Shown piece by piece: positions 1-9,080 of a DNA stretch of 64,000 nucleotides; position 1 is the first letter of the stretch; each line of letters begins with the position of its first letter. The notes under the pieces were generated by a model. That model did not search any database, had not been told where the DNA came from, and saw nothing but the letters and a program-made list of their open reading frames with translations. The stretch comes from Sphingobacteriia bacterium 28-36-52 (GTDB lineage: Bacteria; Bacteroidota; Bacteroidia; Chitinophagales; Chitinophagaceae), in assembly GCA_002281575.1 (NCBI GenBank), contig NCGN01000003.1, positions 1 through 64,000 on the forward strand, written 5' to 3'. The position numbers and the translations under genes are program-made.

Positions 1-623
1 ACCATGGTTCTAATTTCCATCCAATGTGGTTCTGCAGCTGATGCATACATGGGTGGGGTTGGAACCCATCTTCCTGGTTCATTGGTAACCGTATATTTTT
101 CTGCTCCTCTAGTTTCTAAATAATTGTCTTTTTTACTCCATCTAATAATAGCAGCACTTACACTATCTGCCAATTCTTTTGAAGCTTTCTCTACCTTAGC
201 TGGAAGGCCTTTCTTTCTTGCTAATTCGATAATACTGTCCGTATAAACTTGCATACTCCCTTCTGGAAAAGTAACTGATTCACCCACTTTCGTATACGCC
301 AATAATGCTGCCAATTTCCAATCGGTATCTTCTGTAGAAGCAGGTAGTTTTAGTTCAGGTAACCCATTTAATTGGCCCCCCAAAGATTGGTATTGTTTTG
401 CATTACTTGCCGCCATGACTTCATATGCTGCAATTGCTGCATAGGCATAATTTCGCGATGCAACCATGGGTGGGAAATTATTTCCCATTACCACCGTATT
501 TAATTCATGTACGGTTTTGCTAAATAAGATAGGATCGTGTAAAAAAGTTTTATACTCAGTATTGTTGTTGCAAGATATCAAGGCTATAATAAATAAGCCA
601 AGCACCGCCAAGCGCTTTAACAT
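1..623 (-). CDS. Vanadium-dependent haloperoxidase / PAP2-related lipoprotein, 3' part cut by window edge
   Basis: Reading the minus strand from ATG at 623 gives an open frame of about 207 codons that runs off the left edge. The N terminus (MLKRLAVLGLFIIALISC) is a lipoprotein signal ending in Cys. The next part contains NYAYAAIAAYEVMAA and a later GRWVPTPPMY segment, and resembles the N-terminal half of the haloperoxidase-like protein at 37642-38973. The catalytic KX6RP, SGH and SRX5H motifs would lie in the missing C-terminal part, so activity cannot be judged. The family covers vanadium haloperoxidases and acid phosphatases. In this window such genes lie near VCBS/ASPIC lipoproteins. Confidence 0.7.
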   Translation of the reverse strand, partial: MLKRLAVLGLFIIALISCNNNTEYKTFLHDPILFSKTVHELNTVVMGNNFPPMVASRNYAYAAIAAYEVMAASNAKQYQSLGGQLNGLPELKLPASTEDTDWKLAALLAYTKVGESVTFPEGSMQVYTDSIIELARKKGLPAKVEKASKELADSVSAAIIRWSKKDNYLETRGAEKYTVTNEPGRWVPTPPMYASAAEPHWMEIRTM

Positions 624-670
624 AATTAGAAATTAAAAAGTAAATAAAATGAATGCTTAATATGCCAGCA

Positions 671-1228
671 TTAGGCTTGTGGCGGACGCTCTAAGAATGA
701 GGTATAATCAGCTAAAGCAAGCATTGGGTTAGTCAATTGAAAGGCTTTAGGAATGTCTCCATTACGAAACTGCCAGGTAAAGCAATGGTCACCTGTAAAG
801 TCTGACAAAGAGAACTTAACTATTGCGTGCTGATTGGTTGATTGCTCGTTATTGGTATTGCTGTTAAAATTAGCTGCTAAGTTTAAGAATTGGTCTCTAG
901 CGTTTCGGATGCTAATTTTATCAATATTAGGTACACACAACAATTCTAAAGAATCTTTAAAAAATCGACGCTTTACAAAATGGTAAGTAATACCGTTTAT
1001 GTCTACATCCCCTGTTGTGCTTTCATACAGTTCCGAATTGGTACCATAAGGGGTGCTTGCAGCTATTTTAATATGAATTAAATTGGCTTCGTCATATTGA
1101 TCCTGGTATAGGCTAGATTGAAAGTCTTGGTCTGACTTAGTTTCTAGATAGTTCAATAAAAGGTTGTAACCGCCCCAACTAAATAGCAGCAAACAAAGGG
1201 ATAATATGGTAAGAATCCTTTTCAACAA
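671..1228 (-). CDS. Small exported or membrane-anchored protein of unknown function
   Basis: This is a 185-residue frame with one N-terminal hydrophobic segment (about residues 5-27) followed by a polar, probably periplasmic domain. I do not recognise the family. No ATG exists upstream of the hydrophobic segment before an in-frame stop, so initiation must use TTG at 1228 or 1225. The gene ends 47 bases before the haloperoxidase-like gene, in the same direction, and may be cotranscribed with it. It is divergent from the SRPBCC-like gene, about 80 bases away. Confidence 0.6.
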   Translation of the reverse strand: MLKRILTILSLCLLLFSWGGYNLLLNYLETKSDQDFQSSLYQDQYDEANLIHIKIAASTPYGTNSELYESTTGDVDINGITYHFVKRRFFKDSLELLCVPNIDKISIRNARDQFLNLAANFNSNTNNEQSTNQHAIVKFSLSDFTGDHCFTWQFRNGDIPKAFQLTNPMLALADYTSFLERPPQA

Positions 1229-1265
1229 CCTAAAAATACTTTAATTTTTTACATTTGAAATAATT

Positions 1266-1273
1266 TATTTTTG
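1266..1273 (+). promoter_or_regulatory. Candidate -7 promoter element for the SRPBCC-like gene
   Basis: TATTTTTG matches the Bacteroidota -7 consensus TAnnTTTG and lies about 35 bases before the ATG at 1308. No clear TTTG box is seen at the expected -33 distance, so the call rests on one element. Confidence 0.35.
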
Positions 1274-1307
1274 TACCATCACCTTTGATAATTATTCAAT
1301 TAGCCCA

Positions 1308-2234
1308 ATGAAAAAAGGATTGTATATACTGGTTCCAGTTTTGTTTTTTACAATTATATCTTATCTATTACCCAATGAAAAAGCTACTACGGAAACTGTT
1401 TCGGTAACTATGCCCGTAGATGCAATAACTAGGGTAATGACCAACCCGCAAGAATGGTCAAAATGGTTCCCTGGAACTAAAAAGAATGATTCCACCTATC
1501 TCTATTACGAAGCCCCAATAACCATACATAAAGTGTTAATGAATGGCTTTAAAGCTACTATGATTAATAAGGATATGGATATAAGCCTCGACTTTTCTTT
1601 CATAGCTGGCAAAAATGCCCGTACAGATTTTACTTTAAATACAGTAATGAAGCTATCCTACAACCCTATTTTACGCTTTAAACAATTTCTTTCATTAAAT
1701 GCTGCAGAAGATGATAGCAAAAGATTGCTTTACCAAATACAGGATTATTTTTCTGATGTATTAAAAGTTTACGGGTACCCTATTGGAATGCAAAAAGTAC
1801 CTAATTCTTCATATGTATCTACTAAACAAACATATGACCACGAACCTACTACCGATGAAATTTATGCCTTAATTGATGAAGTGAACGAGTTTATAGATGG
1901 TGTTGAAGTAAAGATTGTGAACTTTCCCATCATGAATGTTTTTAAAGAAGATTCCACTAATTACACATTAATGGTTGCTGTGGCTACTGAAAGAGATATT
2001 CCATCTAATGGAAAATTCATGCTCAAGAATATGATGCTGGGTAATATTGTGGTTTGTGAAGTAACTGGAGATAAAACAGTCATTCAAAAGTGCAATGAAG
2101 CCGTAAAAAATTATGTTCAAGACCATCGAAAAACAAGTCCGGCCATTTCATTTGAAAGATTAATTACGAATAGAAGAACCATAAGAGACAGCACAAAATG
2201 GAGAACAACCATTAACTATCCCGTTTATGAATAA
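1308..2234 (+). CDS. SRPBCC / polyketide-cyclase-like protein with N-terminal signal or anchor
   Basis: The protein has 308 residues with an N-terminal hydrophobic segment (residues 4-21). It then has a stretch typical of START/SRPBCC ligand-binding folds: the MPVDAITRVMTNPQEWSKWF pattern at about residues 35-55, where a membrane- or ligand-related helix precedes the WxxW region. The second half (about 165-290) may be a second alpha/beta domain of GyrI-like type; this is a weak impression. The gene is convergent with the VCBS gene, with one base between the stops. The substrate is unknown. Confidence 0.55.
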   Translation: MKKGLYILVPVLFFTIISYLLPNEKATTETVSVTMPVDAITRVMTNPQEWSKWFPGTKKNDSTYLYYEAPITIHKVLMNGFKATMINKDMDISLDFSFIAGKNARTDFTLNTVMKLSYNPILRFKQFLSLNAAEDDSKRLLYQIQDYFSDVLKVYGYPIGMQKVPNSSYVSTKQTYDHEPTTDEIYALIDEVNEFIDGVEVKIVNFPIMNVFKEDSTNYTLMVAVATERDIPSNGKFMLKNMMLGNIVVCEVTGDKTVIQKCNEAVKNYVQDHRKTSPAISFERLITNRRTIRDSTKWRTTINYPVYE

Positions 2235-2235
2235 T

Positions 2236-5200
2236 TTACTGGAGCTTAAGCACTTGCAATGCGCCATTATTTTTTGCTAGAATCCAACATTGGGCTTTTC
2301 CTATTCTAATTGGTGCTGCTTTTCTTACTTCACCTGTTATCGGCATTTTCATTGCAGAAGCTTTTGGGCTTCCGTTTTGATTCCATTCCAACATGGTTCC
2401 AAAATCTGCATCTTGCCTGCCAATCTCAATATTGTTGTATCCAAAATTTCCTAAGAGCAAATAACAATTTATTTTTGAAGATTGATTTTGTGTTTGTGCA
2501 TTAGACTGGCTTTGCGCTGGGCTTTTAAAAGGGATCACTGCCCTATAGTTGCTTAACTGTGCATTAGTGGGCATTGCAATTGGCTCATATTTTCCTTGGC
2601 CCTTATTAATCAAAATGGTATTCGAAAATTGAGTTGCTTTCAACTGTAGCGATTGATTCAATTTTTCTTTGTCAAATAATTGATCTAAAGAAGCTTTCGC
2701 AAAATCTTCTGCATATAGGAATTTCTTCTTTAGTACTGGCAATGATTTTTCTAATTGAATTTTACTAGCAAAGGGCATTTCTTTCCCATTCAAATAATAA
2801 GTGATTACTTGTTCTGCTCTTCCGTTATTATCAAAATCATTAACATACATTGTTACTGGTTCTTGCTTACTCGCTTTTAGTCGACTGTTTAAACCAAAAT
2901 TTCCAGCTATAATATCTAGATTTCCATCTTCATTAATATCTGTTACAGTAAGTGATTGCCACCATCCGGTTTGATTCAATAGGGTTTGTTTCTCGTACTT
3001 ATTTCCTTTTTTAATAAAGGCATCAATGGTTCCCCATGCACTACTCAACAACAAATCTTTATTTCCATCTTTATTTAAGTCTACAAATTGGGCATCTGAA
3101 ACCATACCAGGATTTAGTAAAGCTGATGAATAACTACTGGTTACATCTCTAAACTTTCCAGTTCCATCATTCTGTAACAAATAACTCCTAGGTGCAACCC
3201 CATATTTCCAAGGCTCTACTCTTCCTGCTATAAATAAATCAATATGTCCATCTCCATTTATATCATCTACTACTATTTTGCTTTGTGTAGTATAAATGCC
3301 TGTGAATGCATCTAATTTTCTAGTTAAATTTCCTTTACCGTCATTTAAATATAAGAGAGGTAATAAATGCGCATCTTCCCCATAATATTCGTTACCGCCA
3401 CTTGCTATAATTAAATCTTTTGACCCATCTTTATTTACATCAGCCCAAATGGCATCCGTATTTTCCCACATAGAATCTTGCAGCAATGCTGGCTGTAGCA
3501 TTGGTTTAAATTGTCCATTTGATTGTTGTAGATATACTGCATTGTGAAATGTTTTGGCTGCACCCACAAAAATATCTTCTAGCCCATCTCCATTTATATC
3601 GGCAATAGCTAAAGCGGGTCCCTCTGCTGAAGTCATAGATGGTATCAATGGTTCACGATCAAATTCATTAAAGGGATTTTCTTGATGCTGGTAATTTAGC
3701 TGTGTAGCTGCTGTTATATCTTCAAAATAAGAAGGAGCTTCCTTTTGTTGATAGTGCGTATTTAATTCAAAATTATATTTAGGTAAACCAGCTTGATAAA
3801 TTATTTTCTGTGTTTTCCCAGCTTGTAATTGAACCCGTTGAAAACTTTGATCGGGCCAAATCAGTAAAACTGAATCAGGTTTAATTGCTTGAAGACCTAC
3901 CATTAATGAGGTTTGCATACTAGATAAAAAACCGTGAACCGGAAACTGTTCGTTTGAATATACTTGGCCTTTTGCATATACCAATAGTTTTGCTCCTACT
4001 GCAAAACGATTTTGCGTTGAACCCTCCAATTCAATTTTTGCATAATTATTAGCAGTGGTATCTTTATTGGTATTGTTTTGATATACTAGTACAGGGTCAT
4101 TGATATTGTTGACTACAATATCCAAATCGCCATCATTGTCTAAATCTGCATAAACTGCTCCATTAGAAAAACTATTCGGGTTTTTGTAAATATCACTACT
4201 GATATTATTAAAATTCAATGACCCTTTATTCATGAAAAATTGATTGGGAATTTTTATTTCAGGAAACTGATTAATTAAAGTCAGGTCTTTACTTTCTAAA
4301 CTATTATTCTTTAATTTTTCTTGCAATGCTTCTCCAGAAACAAAATTGATATAATCAATATCATTCATTCGCTTGGGAATTCCATTTGATACAAATAAGT
4401 CTTTATTCCCATCATTATTAAAATCCATCCATAATGATGCCCAGCTCCAATCAGTTGCATGAATACCGGCGTACTGTCCTACTTCACTAAACTGTCCTTT
4501 ACCGCGATTGTATTGTAAATTATTTCTAGCGTACTGATAGGTATAACCAAATGCCAATTTATTTTGAAAAATATTGTAATCATCTTCCGACAACGACCTT
4601 CTGAGCATATACGACTCATAAGGTAGCATATCCATCGAAACAATTTCAGGAAGTCCATCATTATTAGCATCCGCAATGTCTACACCCATAGTGAATTGAC
4701 TAGTATGCATCAATTGCTTTCTTCCCATTTCTTCAAACTGTCCTTTTTGATTATTGATGTATAAATAATCGTTCTCATGAAAATCATTCCCTACATATAT
4801 ATCAGGCCATCCATCTAAATTAATATCTGCTACAGCAACCCCTAAGCCATAACCAATTTTAGATCCATTGATGCCTACTGTTCTTGTTATATCAGTAAAC
4901 CTTCCAGTGGCTATTCCTTTTGTATTTATTTGGGTATCGTTTCTATAAAATTTTTGTCCTGCCAAAGAATCAAATGTGTTTTCAAAGTTTTTTCTTGGCG
5001 CGTAATTTCCATCATGATTAACCGAGTGATTCAGTAAAAATAAATCTAGGTCTCCGTCTCCATCATAATCTAAAAATGCAGCCTGTGTACTAAATCCTGA
5101 AAAATCCAATCCATATTGTGTTGCTTGATCTTGGTAATGGGGTATTCCTTTTTCATCAATTCCGGTACAAACCAATAATTGATTTTTCCCTTTCAATACC

Positions 5201-5619
5201 TTGTAATTGCCTACTCTGCATATATAGATATCTAAAAGTTTGTCATTATTAATATCTACCACCGAAACACCTGTACTCCATGCCGCATCATTTGGCACCC
5301 CCGCTGCAGTTGTTATATCTTCAAACTGCAATTGCCCCTTGTTCAAGTATAAGCGATTGGCCTGCTGATTGGCCGCAAAAAATAAATCAATCTTTCCATC
5401 ATTGTTAAAATCTCCAGCACCTACTCCTGCCCCATTATAATAATACATATAAGAGAACAGATTGAATGCTGGTGTTGGCGTTAGCGTATTTGCAAAATCC
5501 AATCCTGTTTTAGTAGATGTAATTGGTGTAAAAACACTTTCGTCATTTTGATTCTTACATGCTATAAAACCGAAACATGTAAACCCAACCATCAATAATA
5601 TCAAAGCAAATTTCCTCAT
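2236..5619 (-). CDS. VCBS/FG-GAP repeat lipoprotein with ASPIC/UnbV domain (CRTAC1-like)
   Basis: This is a surface or periplasmic lipoprotein of 1127 residues. The signal peptide ends in a lipobox (FIAC, Cys21). The protein has many FG-GAP/VCBS blades with calcium-binding DxNxDGxxD loops (for example GDFNNDGKIDLFF, DINNDKLLDIYIC and DYDGDGDLDLFLL) in two beta-propeller blocks. Between them, at about residues 525-605, is an ASPIC/UnbV-type domain with SVLLIWPDQSFQ. An ATG at 5619 is preferred to the GTG at 5625, which overlaps the upstream stop. It is the second gene of a tandem VCBS pair. Binding of glycan or protein ligands is inferred from the fold; no catalytic motif is visible. Confidence 0.88.
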   Translation of the reverse strand: MRKFALILLMVGFTCFGFIACKNQNDESVFTPITSTKTGLDFANTLTPTPAFNLFSYMYYYNGAGVGAGDFNNDGKIDLFFAANQQANRLYLNKGQLQFEDITTAAGVPNDAAWSTGVSVVDINNDKLLDIYICRVGNYKVLKGKNQLLVCTGIDEKGIPHYQDQATQYGLDFSGFSTQAAFLDYDGDGDLDLFLLNHSVNHDGNYAPRKNFENTFDSLAGQKFYRNDTQINTKGIATGRFTDITRTVGINGSKIGYGLGVAVADINLDGWPDIYVGNDFHENDYLYINNQKGQFEEMGRKQLMHTSQFTMGVDIADANNDGLPEIVSMDMLPYESYMLRRSLSEDDYNIFQNKLAFGYTYQYARNNLQYNRGKGQFSEVGQYAGIHATDWSWASLWMDFNNDGNKDLFVSNGIPKRMNDIDYINFVSGEALQEKLKNNSLESKDLTLINQFPEIKIPNQFFMNKGSLNFNNISSDIYKNPNSFSNGAVYADLDNDGDLDIVVNNINDPVLVYQNNTNKDTTANNYAKIELEGSTQNRFAVGAKLLVYAKGQVYSNEQFPVHGFLSSMQTSLMVGLQAIKPDSVLLIWPDQSFQRVQLQAGKTQKIIYQAGLPKYNFELNTHYQQKEAPSYFEDITAATQLNYQHQENPFNEFDREPLIPSMTSAEGPALAIADINGDGLEDIFVGAAKTFHNAVYLQQSNGQFKPMLQPALLQDSMWENTDAIWADVNKDGSKDLIIASGGNEYYGEDAHLLPLLYLNDGKGNLTRKLDAFTGIYTTQSKIVVDDINGDGHIDLFIAGRVEPWKYGVAPRSYLLQNDGTGKFRDVTSSYSSALLNPGMVSDAQFVDLNKDGNKDLLLSSAWGTIDAFIKKGNKYEKQTLLNQTGWWQSLTVTDINEDGNLDIIAGNFGLNSRLKASKQEPVTMYVNDFDNNGRAEQVITYYLNGKEMPFASKIQLEKSLPVLKKKFLYAEDFAKASLDQLFDKEKLNQSLQLKATQFSNTILINKGQGKYEPIAMPTNAQLSNYRAVIPFKSPAQSQSNAQTQNQSSKINCYLLLGNFGYNNIEIGRQDADFGTMLEWNQNGSPKASAMKMPITGEVRKAAPIRIGKAQCWILAKNNGALQVLKLQ

Positions 5620-5624
5620 GTTCA

Positions 5625-8600
5625 CTATTTTTTTCCAACACTTGTTTTGCGATAATACACTGGATACTGGTTGTTCTGTAGAAACAAATAACCTGGTTGG
5701 TTTTTTACTTTCAATGACAATACCTGTTTTATTTGTCCATTAATACTAATTCCTGATTGTTGAGGGGTAGCAACAACAAAACCTCCTTTGCTGTTACCTA
5801 ATAAAACATTTCCATAAGATGCATCAATGCTACAGAACTGTGGCAATAAATCAAAAAAGTTACCAGCTGCCAAAATATCATTAAACCCATCCGCATTAAT
5901 ATCATCAACTACCAATGCCTGTATACTAGACAACTGAAGTTGATAAGGCAGTGGTTGTACTGTAAATCCTTTATTGCCGTTATTGACTGCAATAATTGAA
6001 GCAGCTGTATTTACAGTTAATACATTTGCGTCCGACAAATTATTTGGAAACAATTCTTGAATTGTTTTACGTGCAAATTCTTGGTGCTTTAAATTTTCTT
6101 TTTTCAGTGATGGAAGTTGTTCTGTGATATCTTTTTTCAAAAAGACTGGCATATCTTTTCCGTTGAGGGTATGACTGAATATTTTTTCAACGGTTCCATT
6201 TTTATCAAAGTCTTTTAAGAACACTTTCACGGGTGCATCTTTACTTGGACGTAAATAAAAATTCTCCCCCAAATTACCCAATACTAAGTCTACATCTCCG
6301 TCATTGTCTATATCGGAAGCCACTACAGTTTGCCACCATCCCAACTGATTTTCTAATCCTGTTTTTTGTTCAATGAATTGCTTGCCGTTAAAACTATAAA
6401 TATGTGGATACATCCACTCACCAGTAATAACTAACTCAGGTTCTGTGGAACCCATCACATTGGCATATACTGCACCTGTAATCATTCCCAAATTCATTAA
6501 AAACGGAGCAACAGTAGCACTCACTTCCTTAAAAATTCCATTCCCTTCGTTGTGATACAAAAAGCTTTTAGGTGCAATGCCGTATTGTTGTGGCTCACTC
6601 CTACTACCAATAAAAATATCCAATTTCCCATCTTTATCATAGTCTAATGGAATGGCAATTCCACAATTGGTATGACTGATTAAGAAACTGCCCGACTTTA
6701 ATGTAAACCCACCTTTCCCATCGTTCAAATACAATTGATTCTGATAAATATCTGACGCTGCAGGCGCTGTATTACCTCCTCCTCCTACAAATAAATCTTG
6801 ATCACCATCTTGGTCTGCGTCAAAGAAAAATGCTGCAGTAACATCGGTAAATTTATATTTCTCAAAATCAGGTATCTGCTGCAACTTAAATCCATTGCTT
6901 CCTTGAATATAAAGTTGACTGGCCTGTCCATTGGCGCCTCCAATAAATAGGTCTTCTAATCCATCTTTATTAACATCTGTAGTTGCTCCTTTGGGTCCCA
7001 ACTTACTGAGCATAAATGGAATATTTCTTTCAATATAGAAATCTACCTGATCGTCTTCGGTGTGCTTGTTTAATGGTAATGCTATTTCCTGGAATAATGC
7101 CGTTGCGGTTTTTTCTGCATTGGGCACAAAAGGCTTTGCAGTAGAAATATCATATACAATTTTATGTAACTGATTAATTGCTGGTTTTTGTATAGTTGTA
7201 ATGGCTCTATTAGGCCATATAATTTGCATAGAGTCTGGCGTTGATTTTCCTACCCCTATCGTTTGCTTATATTCTACTGAACTCTGGAAGCCCTTACTCG
7301 GTATGAGTTCTCTAGTAATAATTTGATTGTTTTGAAAAAGTTTTATAGTACTTCCAATTGCAAATGGGTTTCCGCCCTGGTATTTTAATTCTACCGATAT
7401 AAAGCCATCTTTATTTTGGTCTCTACTTTTATTCTTATATACAGTTGCTAATTGGTTAACATTGTTTACTATTAAATCTAGGTCGCCATCATTATCTAAA
7501 TCTGCGTAAGCTGCACCATTTGAAAAACTAGGCTTATCTAAACCCCAACTGGTACTTTCATTGGTAAACCTAAGATTGCCTTGGTTCTTAAACATACTAT
7601 TAGGAATAGGTACCGAAGGCATTTTATCAATTACATTATTGACTTGTTCTCTTTTTCCTTTCAAAACCATTTGATTCACCACATCATTGGCAAAAAAATC
7701 AATAAAATCCTGATCTGTTACATCTCTATAAATACCATTGCAAACTAGTATATCTGCTAATCCATCATTGTCTGCATCAAACATAAGTGCACCCCAACTC
7801 CAATCACTAGCGGCAACACCACTGTAAAATGCAGTCTCTAAAAATTTTCCCTCGCCATTGTTTACTTGCAAAGAATTTTGTGTGTATTGATTAAAAAAAT
7901 CTTGATTTTTTTTGAGCATGAAAACATCATAACTCTCAAAAGAAGTATTTGTCTTTAATCTATAATCATTGCCTGGCAACATATCCGTTGTAAAAATATC
8001 TGGCTTGCCGTCGTTATTAATATCTTGTAAATCGGCTCCCATAGAAGAGAAACTAATATGCTGAGTTCGGGCCGCTATTTCATCTTTAAAAGTTCCATTG
8101 CGTTGATTGATGTACAAATAATCTTTCTCAAAAAAATCATTGGATACATATACATCAGGGTAACCATCTAAATTAATATCTCCCACTGTAACTCCTAACC
8201 CGAAGCTAATAATGCTACCATAAATTCCGGCTTCCTTGGTTACATCAATAAATTGTCCATTTTCATTTTTGTACAAATGATCGCCTCCGCCTTTTAAGAA
8301 TTCTGCAAAAGGTGCTTCAGCATCGGGTATATTACGCATATTGGCGTAATTCAAGGTATTCACTGGAATGGGACTATTGTTTACCAAAAAGCAATCAAGG
8401 TCACCATCTAAATCATAATCAAAAAAACTGGCTTGTGTAGAGTAACCATCATTGTCTAAGCCATAAGCAGCTGCATTTTCAGTAAACGTATTGTTTTTGT
8501 TATTGATGTACAATTTGTTCTTTCTCTTTTCTTTTTGCAACATATTTCCTGCATTGCAAACATATATATCTAACCATCCGTCTGCGTTAATATCTACAAA

Positions 8601-8942
8601 TACAACACCCGTACTCCATTCTCCGTTGTAAGAAATTCCTGCTTTATTGGTAATGTCTTCAAACTCAAAATTGCCTTTATTTAAATACAGTTTATTACTT
8701 CCTTGATTAGCTGTTAAGAAAACTTCGGGGAAACCATCGTTGTTTAAATCTCCTGTGGCAACACCGCCACCATTGTAAAAATTGCGATACTTAAACACAT
8801 TAAATGCATCAGATTCAGTTAAGGTGTTCGTAAACTGAATATTGGTTTTTACCTCTTCAAATAAGGTTTGCTTTGATTGATTTTTACATGCCCCTACTAA
8901 ACCTATCAGTATCAAGAATGCAAAGTATTTATTCATACCCAT
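5625..8942 (-). CDS. VCBS/FG-GAP repeat lipoprotein with ASPIC/UnbV domain, first of a tandem pair
   Basis: The protein has 1105 residues with a lipoprotein signal (LVGAC) and the same arrangement as its downstream neighbour. N-terminal VCBS blades (GDLNNDGFPEVFL, DYDLDGDLDCFLV, GDINLDGYPDVYV) are followed by an ASPIC domain at about 525-605 containing QIIWPNRAITT and then a second propeller block. ATG codons at 8942 and 8936 are both possible starts. Its stop TAG touches the next gene, so the pair is cotranscribed. SusC/SusD genes lie upstream in the same direction, but a terminator at 9019-9060 separates them. A SusE/F-like surface ligand-binding role is inferred from position only. Confidence 0.88.
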   Translation of the reverse strand: MGMNKYFAFLILIGLVGACKNQSKQTLFEEVKTNIQFTNTLTESDAFNVFKYRNFYNGGGVATGDLNNDGFPEVFLTANQGSNKLYLNKGNFEFEDITNKAGISYNGEWSTGVVFVDINADGWLDIYVCNAGNMLQKEKRKNKLYINNKNNTFTENAAAYGLDNDGYSTQASFFDYDLDGDLDCFLVNNSPIPVNTLNYANMRNIPDAEAPFAEFLKGGGDHLYKNENGQFIDVTKEAGIYGSIISFGLGVTVGDINLDGYPDVYVSNDFFEKDYLYINQRNGTFKDEIAARTQHISFSSMGADLQDINNDGKPDIFTTDMLPGNDYRLKTNTSFESYDVFMLKKNQDFFNQYTQNSLQVNNGEGKFLETAFYSGVAASDWSWGALMFDADNDGLADILVCNGIYRDVTDQDFIDFFANDVVNQMVLKGKREQVNNVIDKMPSVPIPNSMFKNQGNLRFTNESTSWGLDKPSFSNGAAYADLDNDGDLDLIVNNVNQLATVYKNKSRDQNKDGFISVELKYQGGNPFAIGSTIKLFQNNQIITRELIPSKGFQSSVEYKQTIGVGKSTPDSMQIIWPNRAITTIQKPAINQLHKIVYDISTAKPFVPNAEKTATALFQEIALPLNKHTEDDQVDFYIERNIPFMLSKLGPKGATTDVNKDGLEDLFIGGANGQASQLYIQGSNGFKLQQIPDFEKYKFTDVTAAFFFDADQDGDQDLFVGGGGNTAPAASDIYQNQLYLNDGKGGFTLKSGSFLISHTNCGIAIPLDYDKDGKLDIFIGSRSEPQQYGIAPKSFLYHNEGNGIFKEVSATVAPFLMNLGMITGAVYANVMGSTEPELVITGEWMYPHIYSFNGKQFIEQKTGLENQLGWWQTVVASDIDNDGDVDLVLGNLGENFYLRPSKDAPVKVFLKDFDKNGTVEKIFSHTLNGKDMPVFLKKDITEQLPSLKKENLKHQEFARKTIQELFPNNLSDANVLTVNTAASIIAVNNGNKGFTVQPLPYQLQLSSIQALVVDDINADGFNDILAAGNFFDLLPQFCSIDASYGNVLLGNSKGGFVVATPQQSGISINGQIKQVLSLKVKNQPGYLFLQNNQYPVYYRKTSVGKK

Positions 8943-9018
8943 ACGCTAAATTACACAATGTGAACTTGAGAAAAGCCGATTCGACTATTTAAATTAAACC
9001 TAAATAAAGAGAGATTAA

Positions 9019-9060
9019 AAACAAAAATCCCCCCGAAATCCATTGATCTCGGAGGGATTC
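9019..9060 (-). terminator. Rho-independent terminator after susD
   Basis: On the minus strand a stem AATCCCTCCGA pairs with TCGGGGGGATT across a short loop and is followed by a T-rich tail (TTTTTGTTTTT). It lies 21 bases past the susD stop and before the VCBS pair, so the two units are transcriptionally separable. Confidence 0.85.
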
Positions 9061-9080
9061 ATATTCATTAACCAAGGATA

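Noticed and set aside
5619..5625. GTG start for the second VCBS gene
   Set aside because: It overlaps the upstream stop, while an ATG two codons later gives a normal lipoprotein signal.
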